This document shows positions 29,908 through 38,163 of a DNA stretch of 64,000 nucleotides, piece after piece; the first letter of the stretch is position 1; each line of letters starts with the position of its first letter. Below the pieces are notes generated by a model. The model was not told where the DNA came from. It saw only the letters and a program-made list of their open reading frames with translations, and did not search any database. Source of the DNA: Streptomyces sp. NBC_00271 (GTDB lineage Bacteria > Actinomycetota > Actinomycetes > Streptomycetales > Streptomycetaceae); NCBI RefSeq assembly GCF_036178845.1, contig NZ_CP108070.1, forward strand, positions 3,658,001-3,722,000, in the 5' to 3' direction. Position numbers and translations under genes: made by a program.

Positions 29908-30639
29908 TCATCCTACGGCGGTACCGAACAGGCTGCCCAGGAGGTATGTCACACCGGCCGCGGCACCCCCGAGCGCGAGCTGCCGGATTCCGCTGTACCA
30001 CCAGGTTCGAGCCGTCACCCGGGCCACGATCGCGCCGCACGCGAAGAGCCCGATCAGCGCGAGCAGCAGCGCGGGCCACAGGACGGTCGCGCCGAGCAGA
30101 TACGGCAGTACGGGGAGCAGGGCGCCCAGGGCGAAGGAGCCGAAGCTCGACACGGCGGCGACGGCCGGGGAGGGCAGGTCGCCGGGGTCGATGCCGAGCT
30201 CTTCGCGGGCGTGTATCTCCAGGGCCTGTTCGGGGTCGCGCGAGAGCTGCCTGGCCACTTCGCGGGCGAGCGCGGAATCGACGCCGCGTGACTCGTACAG
30301 CGCGGCGAGCTCGCGCTCCTCGTCCTGCGGATGCTTTCTCAACTCACGCCGCTCGACGTCGAGTTCGGCCTGGACGAGTTCGCGCTGCGAGGCGACGGAG
30401 GTGTACTCGCCCGCGGCCATGGAGAAGGCGCCGGCGGCCAGGCCCGCGAGCCCGGTGATGACGATCGTCTGATGGGAGACGGACCCGCCGGCGACGCCGG
30501 TCATCAGGGCGAGGTTGGAGACGAGCCCGTCCATCGCGCCGAACACGGCCGGGCGCAGCCATCCGCCGTTCACGTCCCGGTGGGTGTGGTTGTCGCGGTG
30601 CGCCACGTGCAGTGTCGCTTCGGTCTCGATGATGGACAT
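29908..30639 (-). CDS. VIT1/CCC1-family metal (Fe2+/Mn2+) transporter
   Basis: A 243-residue membrane protein. It has the conserved first helix DGLVSNLALMTGVAGG, a second helix with the AAGEYTSVASQRE motif, a charged soluble insert of about 85 residues rich in Glu (metal-binding domain in the family), and three C-terminal helices from FGSFALGALLPVLPYLLG. The family moves ferrous iron or manganese out of the cytoplasm. A His-rich N-terminus (HVAHRDNHTH) precedes the first helix. The start is ATG 30639 with GGGGGACC upstream. A half-perfect iron box lies 89 bp upstream, which suggests regulation by an IdeR/DmdR repressor. Confidence 0.88.
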   Translation of the reverse strand: MSIIETEATLHVAHRDNHTHRDVNGGWLRPAVFGAMDGLVSNLALMTGVAGGSVSHQTIVITGLAGLAAGAFSMAAGEYTSVASQRELVQAELDVERRELRKHPQDEERELAALYESRGVDSALAREVARQLSRDPEQALEIHAREELGIDPGDLPSPAVAAVSSFGSFALGALLPVLPYLLGATVLWPALLLALIGLFACGAIVARVTARTWWYSGIRQLALGGAAAGVTYLLGSLFGTAVG

Positions 30640-30727
30640 ACCGGTCCCCCAGGATCCGTCGATTGGACTGTTTCTACTTTTCGACAACCACGAAAGTACG
30701 CCTGGAATTTCTTCACCGCCAGCAAGG

Positions 30728-30746
30728 AAAGGCTGGGCTAACCTGC
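30728..30746. promoter_or_regulatory. candidate iron box (DmdR1/IdeR type)
   Basis: The 19-bp segment matches the actinobacterial iron-box consensus at 13 of 19 positions. Its right half GGCTAACCT-like arm (GGGCTAACCT) is intact while the left arm is degenerate. It lies between the VIT-family metal transporter (start 30639) and the ADP-ribosylglycohydrolase operon (start 30889). Transporter function makes iron control plausible. Confidence 0.5.
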
Positions 30747-30888
30747 GGATTTACCCTCAAGCGCTCATCCGTGAAGGATCATGCACAGATGTCGACCGGG
30801 TGAATGAGGAGCCGCGGACGGCTCTCCCCGCCCCCTCCCGTGGGACACATCCCCAAAGGGCTCTGCGCCCTGAGAGGAGAGGCACCGT

Positions 30889-31989
30889 ATGGCTTCCATC
30901 GCCTGCATTCCCTCCGTCCCGGCACCCGGGGACTCGGCCGCTCTGCGCGAGCGGGCCCGCGGCGCGCTGCTCGGCCTCGCCGTCGGGGACGCGCTGGGCG
31001 CGCCCGCCGAGAACATGAGGCCGTCGCAGATCCGCGCGAAGTGGGGACGGATCACGGGGTACGTCGCCGAGCACCCGGCCGGGACGGACGACACGGAGTA
31101 CGCGATCTTCTCGGGGCTGCTGCTGGCCCGGCACGGTTCGGCGCTCACCGTGACGCATGTCGAGGCGGCCTGGCACCAGTGGATCGCCGACCGCGACGAG
31201 GGGCCGTTCCGGGGCGCCGGCTTCAGCGAGCGCGGCACCCTGGAGAACCTGCGCCGGGGACTCGCGGCCCCCATCTCCGCCCAGCACCGGCACGCCTGGA
31301 GCGACGGTCTGGCGATGCGCGCGGCCCCCTTCGGCGTCTTCGCGGCGGGCCGCCCGGCGGAGGCGGCCCGGCTGGTGGCGATCGACGGCTCGGTGAGCCA
31401 CGAGGGCGAGGGCATCTACGGCGGCCAGGCGGTCGCGGCGGGGGTCGCGGCGGCGATGGCGGGCGCGGCCACGATCGCGGTGGTCGCCTCCGCGCTCGCC
31501 GTGATCCCGGACGACTCCTGGACGGCCCGCTCCCTGCGCCGGGCGGTGGCCGTCGCCCACCGCGGGGAACGAGCGGTCCGCTCGGCGGTCGTCATCGGCG
31601 GCTACCCCTGGACGGACCTGGCCCCGGAGGCCGTCGCCCTCGCCTTCGGCGCGTACGCCGCCGCCGACGGCGACTTCACCGAGTCCGTCCTCACCGCCGT
31701 CAACATGGGCCGCGACGCCGACACCACGGCCGCGGTGGCGGGTGCGCTGGCCGGGGCGACCCGGGGCGCCGCCGCGATCCCGGCGGACTGGGCGGCGGCG
31801 ATCGGCCCGGCACGCGGCAGCTGCCTGCCCTCCATGGCGGGCCACCACGTACTGGACGTGGCGGAACTGCTCACCACGGGGGACGACGGGAAGTGGGGGA
31901 CCGGGAGCACGGCACCTCCACCCCCCGACCCGTACGCCCTCACCAGCGATTACATCCTTGCCTACGACGATGACGAGGTGCAGCCATGA
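30889..31989 (+). CDS. ADP-ribosylglycohydrolase-family protein 1
   Basis: A 366-residue member of the ADP-ribosylglycohydrolase (DraG/ARH) family, which removes ADP-ribose from proteins or small molecules with two Mg2+ ions. Metal-site motifs are all present: GDALGAP (near residue 44), GTDDTEYA, and NMGRDADTTAAVAGAL near the C-terminus. The start ATG has GAGAGGAG upstream. It opens a seven-gene coupled operon and overlaps the next gene by ATGA. The target of the hydrolase is not known. A C-terminal Pro-rich and acidic tail follows the fold. Confidence 0.87.
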   Translation: MASIACIPSVPAPGDSAALRERARGALLGLAVGDALGAPAENMRPSQIRAKWGRITGYVAEHPAGTDDTEYAIFSGLLLARHGSALTVTHVEAAWHQWIADRDEGPFRGAGFSERGTLENLRRGLAAPISAQHRHAWSDGLAMRAAPFGVFAAGRPAEAARLVAIDGSVSHEGEGIYGGQAVAAGVAAAMAGAATIAVVASALAVIPDDSWTARSLRRAVAVAHRGERAVRSAVVIGGYPWTDLAPEAVALAFGAYAAADGDFTESVLTAVNMGRDADTTAAVAGALAGATRGAAAIPADWAAAIGPARGSCLPSMAGHHVLDVAELLTTGDDGKWGTGSTAPPPPDPYALTSDYILAYDDDEVQP

Positions 31990-33344
31990 GACCCGGACTG
32001 GTGGGCGACGAACCCGGTACGGGATCGGCCTCGGCACCGGAAGCCGGGGGATCGGTCTCGATCGTCTCGATCTGCGACATCGAGGACTCACCCTCGACGA
32101 CCGACACCGAGGGCTCACCCTCGACAACCGATACCGGGGACTCCTCCTCTACGGCCGACATCGGGAACTCACCCTCGCCGGACGCGGCCCCCCGTACCGA
32201 ACCGGGCGCCGCCCCCGCACCCGCCCCGCGCCCCCGCCGGATCGAGGGCCTCCTGCTCGGACTGGCCGCGGGCGACGCCGCAGGCTGGCCCGCCGGCCGG
32301 CACCGCGCGGCCCGGATGCCCGAGTGGACCCGGCGGCTGACCCGCGAACTGGACACCTTCGCGGAACAGAACGCGACGACGACCCTGCCCGTGCCCATCG
32401 CGCTGAACCAGCCGCCGGAACCCCTGCGGCTCGGCCCGTCGGACGACGCCGAATGGGCGGCGTTCGCGGCCGAGGCCGTGCTGCGCGCCGGGGACCGCAG
32501 CGCGCTCGGCGACCTGAGCCGAGAACGCCGGATGCGGGCGTCCATCGACCTGTCCTGGAACGCCGTCGCCAGCGAGGTCGCCGCCGCCGCCGAGCGCGCC
32601 CCCGAGGTCGAGTCCGCGCTGCTCCCCCTCCGCGCCCGGATCTCCGTACGGGCGGGCCTCGGCAACCTCGCCACCGGGCTGCGCCCGCCCGCCACCGGCC
32701 ACGACAACCCGCACTACTTCGACGACGCGGCCTGCGTACGGGCCTGCGTGCTCGCCGTGGCGCACCCGGGCGACCCCCGACTCGCCGCGGAACTCGCCGA
32801 GTTCGACGCCCGCTACACCCAGGACGGCGACGGGGTGCACGGTGCCCGCGCGATGGCCGCGGCCCTCGCGCTCGCCCTCGCCGGGGCCGACGTCGACGCC
32901 TGCGCGGACGCCGCCCTCGCCGAGCTCCCCGAGTCGACGGAGATCGGCCGCAACGCGCGGCACGCACTGCGGCTCGCCCGCGCCAGCGAGGACACCTTCG
33001 CCCTGGTCCCCCTCCTGGAACACCAGATCGTCGACCACGTCTACAGCTACGGCATCGCGGCGGCGGAGACCGTGCCGGTCGCCCTCGCCCTGGCCACCGC
33101 CGCACGCGGCCGGATCGCGGAGGCGGTGCCCGCCGCCGCCTGTCTGTCCCGGGTCGCGGACTCGGCCCCGGCCCTCGCGGGCGCGCTCACCGGCGCGCTG
33201 GGCGGCGGCGCCGCGATCCCGGCCTCCTGGCGCGACGCCTGCCGCATCCTGTCCGGCTGCGCGCTGCCCCGGCTCACGGGCACGGACCTGATCGGACTCG
33301 CCGACCTCCTGGAAGCGACGGAACTGGCCACCCCAGAGGGATGA
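31986..33344 (+). CDS. ADP-ribosylglycohydrolase-family protein 2, degenerate metal site
   Basis: A 452-residue paralogue. The N-terminal ~70 residues are low complexity with repeats of a SPSTTDT-like unit. The family core starts at RRIEGLLLGLAAGDAAGWP. The second metal motif reads PSDDAEW in place of TDDT, and the C-terminal motif, usually GxDxDTxAA, reads RVADSAPALAGALTGALGG. The loss of the DxDT residues suggests weak or no hydrolase activity, or a different one. It is coupled by ATGA to paralogue 1 and followed after 7 bp by paralogue 3. A regulatory or scaffolding role is possible but unproven. Confidence 0.8.
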   Translation: MRPGLVGDEPGTGSASAPEAGGSVSIVSICDIEDSPSTTDTEGSPSTTDTGDSSSTADIGNSPSPDAAPRTEPGAAPAPAPRPRRIEGLLLGLAAGDAAGWPAGRHRAARMPEWTRRLTRELDTFAEQNATTTLPVPIALNQPPEPLRLGPSDDAEWAAFAAEAVLRAGDRSALGDLSRERRMRASIDLSWNAVASEVAAAAERAPEVESALLPLRARISVRAGLGNLATGLRPPATGHDNPHYFDDAACVRACVLAVAHPGDPRLAAELAEFDARYTQDGDGVHGARAMAAALALALAGADVDACADAALAELPESTEIGRNARHALRLARASEDTFALVPLLEHQIVDHVYSYGIAAAETVPVALALATAARGRIAEAVPAAACLSRVADSAPALAGALTGALGGGAAIPASWRDACRILSGCALPRLTGTDLIGLADLLEATELATPEG

Positions 33345-33351
33345 TTCGGGC

Positions 33352-34512
33352 ATGACGCCCAAAGGAGAAGGATCGGGAACCCTCGACGAACGCATCACCG
33401 GAGCCCTCGTCGGAGCCGCCGTCGGCGACGCGCTCGGCGGCCCCGTCGAGGGCTACACCCCCGAGCAGATCGTCGAGCGGCACGGCGGCCGGATCCACGG
33501 CATCGTCGGCCCCTGGAACGGCGACGCCTGGCGCACCGCCCGCCCCATCGCCCCGTACCACAAGGGCGACGGACACGTCACCGACGACACCCTGATGACC
33601 CATGCGCTGGTACGCGTGTACGCCACCGTCCGCGACCACCTCGACGCGTACGCCGTCGCCGAGCACCTGGTCCCCGACCTCATGACGGGCCCGCGCTGGA
33701 TCCCGGAACTGGAGGCCGAGGCCATCCCCCTCCAGCGGATCTTCCTCGCGGAGAAGTGGCTGGTGGCCCGCCTCCACTACGGCCATGTGGACCCCCGGGA
33801 GGCCGGCACAGGCAACATCGTCAACTGCGGCGCCGCGATGTACATGGCGCCGGTCGGCCTGGTCAACGCGGCCAACCCGGCGGGCGCGTACGCCGAGGCG
33901 CTCGACGTCGCGGGCGCCCACCAGTCGTCGTACGGGCGGGAGGCGGCGGGCGTCTTCGCGGCAGGGGTCGCGGCGGCGTGCGCGCCCGGGGCGAGCCCGG
34001 ACTCGGTCGTCGCGGCCTGCCTGTCCCTGGCGAAGGACGGCACCCGGTCGGCGATCGAGGCGGTCTGCGAAGTCGCCGCCCGCCACACGGACTTCGAGTC
34101 GGCGCTGATCCCGCTCCGCGAGGCGGTGGCCCCCTACGACACGGTCGGCCCCGACTACCGCTCCCCCTCCCTCGCCGCCCGCCGCCCCTCCCGCCTCCAC
34201 GCGATCGAGGAACTCCCCGTCGCCCTGGGCATGTTGGTGGTGTCCGGGGGCGACTACCGGCACGCGGTCCTCGGCTCGGTGAACTACGGCCGCGACTGCG
34301 ACTCCATCGCCACCATGTCCGGCGCCCTCGCCGGTGCCCTCGGCTCCGAGATCCCCCACGACTGGGCCAAGACGGTCGCCGAGTCCAGCCGCCTGGACCT
34401 GCACGCCCCGGCGACCGCCCTGACCGGGGTGACCCGCGAGATCTTCGCCCGCGACGTGGGCCGTCGCCGCGCCCACGAGTCCGCGTACGCCGAGCTGACG
34501 GGGACCCCATGA
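33352..34512 (+). CDS. ADP-ribosylglycohydrolase-family protein 3
   Basis: A 386-residue paralogue with an intact metal site: AAVGDALGGPVEGY, VTDDTLMTH, and VNYGRDCDSIATMSGALAGAL near the C-terminus. It carries extra segments around HKGDGH and WIPELEAEAIPLQRIFLAEK not seen in paralogue 1, so it belongs to a different subfamily. The start ATG at 33352 has AGAGGGATG close upstream. Its stop overlaps the next gene start (ATGATG). Substrate unknown. Confidence 0.87.
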   Translation: MTPKGEGSGTLDERITGALVGAAVGDALGGPVEGYTPEQIVERHGGRIHGIVGPWNGDAWRTARPIAPYHKGDGHVTDDTLMTHALVRVYATVRDHLDAYAVAEHLVPDLMTGPRWIPELEAEAIPLQRIFLAEKWLVARLHYGHVDPREAGTGNIVNCGAAMYMAPVGLVNAANPAGAYAEALDVAGAHQSSYGREAAGVFAAGVAAACAPGASPDSVVAACLSLAKDGTRSAIEAVCEVAARHTDFESALIPLREAVAPYDTVGPDYRSPSLAARRPSRLHAIEELPVALGMLVVSGGDYRHAVLGSVNYGRDCDSIATMSGALAGALGSEIPHDWAKTVAESSRLDLHAPATALTGVTREIFARDVGRRRAHESAYAELTGTP

Positions 34513-35885
34513 TGCTCCGACTGACCTGGGTCCAACCCGAGGACCTTCTCGGCCACGAACTCGCCCAGGCGTACCAGGACGGCCGCGCACCGGAGGCGAT
34601 CGCCGCCCGCTGGCACGCGGCGGGCGGCCCGGAGGCCCCACCGCGCGCAGGCACGTCCCCGACCCCGGCCTCGCGGTACCTGCGCGCACTGGCGGGCGAC
34701 CTCCTGGACGAACTGGCCGAGCTGCCCAGCGGGTTGGCGGATGCGGAACCGACGGACCTGGGACAGATCAGGGCCCACTGCCCGGACTGGCCCGCCCGGC
34801 CCGTGCCCGCCCCAGCCCCCACCCAGACCCACCTGGAAGCCGCGTGGCTCGGTAGAGCGGTCGGTTGTCTGCTCGGCAAACCGGTGGAGAAGCTCCCCCT
34901 CGAAGGGATCCGCGACCTGGCCCGGGCCGGCGGAAACTGGCCTCTGCGCACCTGGTTCACCGCCCGGGGCGTACCCGACGACCTCCTCCGGACCCACCCC
35001 TGGAACAGACGCTCCGCCCCCACCTCCCTCGCCGAGAACATCGACGGCATGCCCGAGGACGACGACCTCAACTACCCGGTCCTGAACCTCCTGTTGCTCC
35101 AGCGGTACGGCAGGGACTTCACGACCGCCGACGTGGCCCGCCTCTGGCTGGACGAACTCCCCGCCGGCCGCACGTTCACCGCCGAACGCGTCGCCTACCG
35201 CAACCTCCTCACCGGCATCGAACCCCCGCACACGGCCCACCACCGCAACCCCTTCCGCGAATGGATCGGCGCCCTGATCCGCGCCGACGTCCACGGCTGG
35301 ACCAACCCCGGCGATCCGGCCGCCGCCGCGGAAGCGGCCCACCGGGACGCCACCCTCACCCACACCGCGAACGGCGTGTACGCCGCGATGTTCACGGCGG
35401 CCACCATCGCCGAGGCGGCCACCGGCCACGGCGACATCCACGCCAGCCTGCGCACCGGCCTCACCGTCGTACCCCCCGCCTCCCGACTGGCCGAGGCGAT
35501 CCGCCACGCCGTCCACCTCGCCCGCACCACCGAGGACTTCGACACGGTCGTCGACGCACTGCACACCACCCACCGCGCCTACCACTGGGTCCACGCCCTC
35601 CCCAACACCGCCCTGATCGCCGCCGCCCTCACCCACGCGAACGGCGACTTCTCCGGCTCCATCTGTCGCGCGGTGTCCGGTGGCTGGGACACCGACTCCA
35701 ACGGCGCGACGGCGGGCAGCGTCGCGGGCCTGCTCACCGGCGCCCCCGCCGCGCTCCCCGACCGCTGGACCACCCCCCTCAAGAACCGCCTCGCCACCTC
35801 CGTCGCCGACTTCGACGGCATCGGCTTCGACACCCTCGCCCAGCTGACCCACCAGCTCACGCACCGGGAGACCCGTCACCCATGA
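34509..35885 (+). CDS. ADP-ribosylglycohydrolase-family protein 4
   Basis: A 458-residue paralogue. The first 115 residues are a separate helical region (MMLRLTWVQPEDLLGHELAQ onward). The family core begins at WLGRAVGCLLGKPVEKLP, with the second motif MPEDDDLNYPVL and the final motif GGWDTDSNGATAGSVAGLL. All three metal motifs keep their acidic residues. The start is ATG 34509, overlapping the previous stop; a second ATG follows at 34512. Its stop overlaps the ribokinase remnant (ATGA). Confidence 0.86.
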   Translation: MMLRLTWVQPEDLLGHELAQAYQDGRAPEAIAARWHAAGGPEAPPRAGTSPTPASRYLRALAGDLLDELAELPSGLADAEPTDLGQIRAHCPDWPARPVPAPAPTQTHLEAAWLGRAVGCLLGKPVEKLPLEGIRDLARAGGNWPLRTWFTARGVPDDLLRTHPWNRRSAPTSLAENIDGMPEDDDLNYPVLNLLLLQRYGRDFTTADVARLWLDELPAGRTFTAERVAYRNLLTGIEPPHTAHHRNPFREWIGALIRADVHGWTNPGDPAAAAEAAHRDATLTHTANGVYAAMFTAATIAEAATGHGDIHASLRTGLTVVPPASRLAEAIRHAVHLARTTEDFDTVVDALHTTHRAYHWVHALPNTALIAAALTHANGDFSGSICRAVSGGWDTDSNGATAGSVAGLLTGAPAALPDRWTTPLKNRLATSVADFDGIGFDTLAQLTHQLTHRETRHP

Positions 35886-36055
35886 CCCATATCGCCGTGC
35901 TCGGCAGCACGAACATGGACCTCGTCGCGTACGTCGCGAAGGCCCGGGCGGCGGCCGCGTCCCCGTCGGTGCGGCGCGTCGGCGCCTCGTCCTCGATGCC
36001 GTACCGCTCCGAGATCGACGCCCAGGCCGCCTCGAACAACCGGCACAGCGCATGA
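35882..36055 (+). pseudogene. rbsK: ribokinase remnant with large in-frame internal deletion
   Basis: A 57-codon open frame. Residues 1-18 (MTHIAVLGSTNMDLVAYV) are the typical N-terminus of a PfkB-family ribokinase. From about residue 27 the sequence ASPSVRRVGASSSMPYRSEI matches the typical C-terminal end of ribokinases. The roughly 240 residues between, including the GGKGANQA and GAGD motifs, are absent, so no kinase activity is possible. Both coupling overlaps (ATGA with the gene before and after) are kept. The deletion is read from the protein ends and not from an alignment with a relative. Confidence 0.75.
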
Positions 36056-37272
36056 GCGGGCATACGGGCTCGGAGGCGGGGACGGATCGCGGTCCGCTCA
36101 CCGGGCTGCGCGTCCTCGACCTCGCCACCCTGTTCGCCGGACCGCTCGCCGCCACCATGCTCGGCGACTTCGGCGCGGAGGTCGTCAAGGTCGAGCACCC
36201 GGCCAAGCCCGACCCGTCCCGGGGCCACGGCCCGTCGAAGGACGGCATCGGCCTGTGGTGGAAACTCCTCGGCCGCAACAAACGCACCATCACCCTCGAC
36301 CTGTCCAGGCCCGGCGGCCGCACCACCCTCCTGCGCCTCGCCGCCACCGCCGACGTGATCATCGAGAACTTCCGGCCCGGCACCCTGGAGAAGTGGGACC
36401 TGGGCTGGGCGGAGCTGTCGGCCGCCAACCCCCGCCTCGTCCTCGCCCGCGTGACCGCCTTCGGCCAGTTCGGCCCGTACGCGCACCGCCCCGGCTTCGG
36501 CACCCTCGCCGAGGCGATGAGCGGCTTCGCGGCGATCACCGGCGAACCGGACTCCCCGCCGACCCTCCCGCCCTTCGGCCTGGCCGACTCGATCGCGGGC
36601 CTGGCGACGGCGTACGCCGTCATGGCCGCGCTCCGCGCCCGCGACGCTTCGGACCTCGGCCAGGTGGTCGACATGGCGATCATCGAGCCGATCCTCACCG
36701 TGCTCGGCCCACAGCCGGTCTGGTACGACCAGTTGGGTTACGTCCAGCCCCGCACCGGCAACCGCTCCGCGAACAACGCGCCCCGCAACACCTACCGCAC
36801 GGCGGACGGCTCCTGGGTCGCCGTCTCGACCTCCGCCCAGTCGATCGCCGAGCGGCTGATGCGGCTGGTCGGACGCCCGGAGCTGATCGAGGAACCGTGG
36901 TTCGCGACGGGCGCCGACCGGGCCCGCCACGCCGACGTCCTGGACGAGGCGGTGGGCACCTGGATCGCCCGCCACCGCCGCGCCGAGGTCCTGGACGCCT
37001 TCGAGAAGGCGGAGGCGGCGGTGGCCCCGGTCCAGGACGTACGGGATGTGATGGAGGACCCGCAGTACGCGGCCCTGGACACGATCACCACCGTCGCCGA
37101 CCCCGAACTCGGCCCCCTGCGCATGCAGAACGTGCTCTTCCGGCTCTCCACCACCCCCGGCGCGATCCGCTGGACGGGCCGCCCCCACGGCGCCGACACG
37201 GACGCCGTCCTCACCGAACTCGGCCTGTCCGAGGCCGAGATCACCGCCCTCAGATCGGAAGGCGCCCTATGA
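36052..37272 (+). CDS. family III CoA-transferase (CaiB/Frc family)
   Basis: A 406-residue CaiB/BaiF-type CoA-transferase. It shows GLRVLDLATLFAGPLAATML at the start, the AEVVKVEHP strand, the NKRTITLDLSRPGG segment, and the catalytic Asp in FGLADSIAGLA. The enzyme class moves CoA between carboxylic acids through an aspartyl-CoA anhydride. The start ATG overlaps the ribokinase remnant stop, and its own stop overlaps the CitE-like gene (ATGA). The acid used is not known. Together with the lyase downstream it resembles an acyl-CoA activation and cleavage pair. Confidence 0.9.
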   Translation: MSGHTGSEAGTDRGPLTGLRVLDLATLFAGPLAATMLGDFGAEVVKVEHPAKPDPSRGHGPSKDGIGLWWKLLGRNKRTITLDLSRPGGRTTLLRLAATADVIIENFRPGTLEKWDLGWAELSAANPRLVLARVTAFGQFGPYAHRPGFGTLAEAMSGFAAITGEPDSPPTLPPFGLADSIAGLATAYAVMAALRARDASDLGQVVDMAIIEPILTVLGPQPVWYDQLGYVQPRTGNRSANNAPRNTYRTADGSWVAVSTSAQSIAERLMRLVGRPELIEEPWFATGADRARHADVLDEAVGTWIARHRRAEVLDAFEKAEAAVAPVQDVRDVMEDPQYAALDTITTVADPELGPLRMQNVLFRLSTTPGAIRWTGRPHGADTDAVLTELGLSEAEITALRSEGAL

Positions 37273-38105
37273 GGATCCCGGCCCTCCCGCTCACCTGGCT
37301 CTACGCCCCCGGAGACCACCCGGAGGTGGTGGCCAAGGCCCTTGTCTCCGGCGCGGACGTCGTCCTGATCGACCTGGAGGACGCGGTCGCGCCGCATCGC
37401 AAGAAGTACGCCCGCGCCGCCACCGCCGAGTTGCTCTCGAGCCCTCCCCCGGTCCCGGTCCACGTCCGCGTCAACGCGCTGGACGGTCCCCTCGCCGAGG
37501 CCGACCTGAAGACGCTCGCCCCGCTTCCAGGCCTCTCCGGCCTCCGGCTGCCCAAGGTGACCTCCCCGGCCGATGTCGTCCGGGTCGCCGAACACTCGGC
37601 CCCCTCCGAGGGCGGCGCGATCCCCCTGTACGCCCTCCTGGAAACCGCCCTCGGTGTCGAACACGCCTTCACCATCGCCGCGGCCCACCCGGCGGTGCGC
37701 GGCATCGGACTGGGGGAGGCGGATCTACGGGCCGACCTGGGCGTTCGGGAGGACGCGGGCCTGGACTGGGCCCGCGCCCGGATCGTGGTCGCCGCCCGGG
37801 CCGCCGGCCTCGCGCCGCCCACCCAGTCGATCTACCCGGACATCCGGGACCTCGAAGGCCTCGCCGCCTCCTGCGCCCACGGGCGCACCCTGGGCTTTCT
37901 CGGCCGTGCGGCCATCCACCCCCGCCAGCTCCCGGTGATCGAACACGCCTATCTCCCGACCCCGGCCGAGGTCGAGACCGCCGAGCTCATCGTCAAGGCC
38001 GCCGTCGCCGAGCCGGGCGCCCAGGCCCTGCCCGACGGCCGCTTCGTGGACGCGGCGGTCGTGGCCTGCGCCCGCCGCACGCTGGCGCTGTCCCGCCGGA
38101 AATGA
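37269..38105 (+). CDS. CitE/HpcH-like CoA ester lyase
   Basis: A 278-residue member of the HpcH/HpaI aldolase/citrate lyase beta family. The conserved blocks are ADVVLIDLEDAVAP, the metal-ligand Glu in ALLETALGVEHA, and the second acid in GIGLGEADLRADLG. Such enzymes cleave or form malyl-CoA or citramalyl-CoA type esters, or act as thioesterases. The start overlaps the CoA-transferase stop, so both enzymes likely share a pathway. A strong hairpin follows 4 bp after the stop. Confidence 0.88.
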   Translation: MRIPALPLTWLYAPGDHPEVVAKALVSGADVVLIDLEDAVAPHRKKYARAATAELLSSPPPVPVHVRVNALDGPLAEADLKTLAPLPGLSGLRLPKVTSPADVVRVAEHSAPSEGGAIPLYALLETALGVEHAFTIAAAHPAVRGIGLGEADLRADLGVREDAGLDWARARIVVAARAAGLAPPTQSIYPDIRDLEGLAASCAHGRTLGFLGRAAIHPRQLPVIEHAYLPTPAEVETAELIVKAAVAEPGAQALPDGRFVDAAVVACARRTLALSRRK

Positions 38106-38108
38106 GCG

Positions 38109-38146
38109 AAGGGGGGCGCCGCGTCCTCGGACGCGGCGCCCCCCTT
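38109..38146. terminator. strong bidirectional hairpin terminator
   Basis: A perfect 17-bp stem (38109-38125 and 38130-38146) with loop CTCG, beginning AAGGGGGGCGCC. It sits between the convergent CitE-like gene (stop 38105) and lgt (stop 38164). The AA and TT at the ends give short T-runs in both directions. Confidence 0.85.
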
Positions 38147-38163
38147 CGACGTACCGGAGGAAC

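Noticed and set aside
35857..37188. A minus-strand open frame through the ribokinase remnant and CoA-transferase
   Set aside because: It contains no domain and the plus-strand genes are coupled and recognisable.
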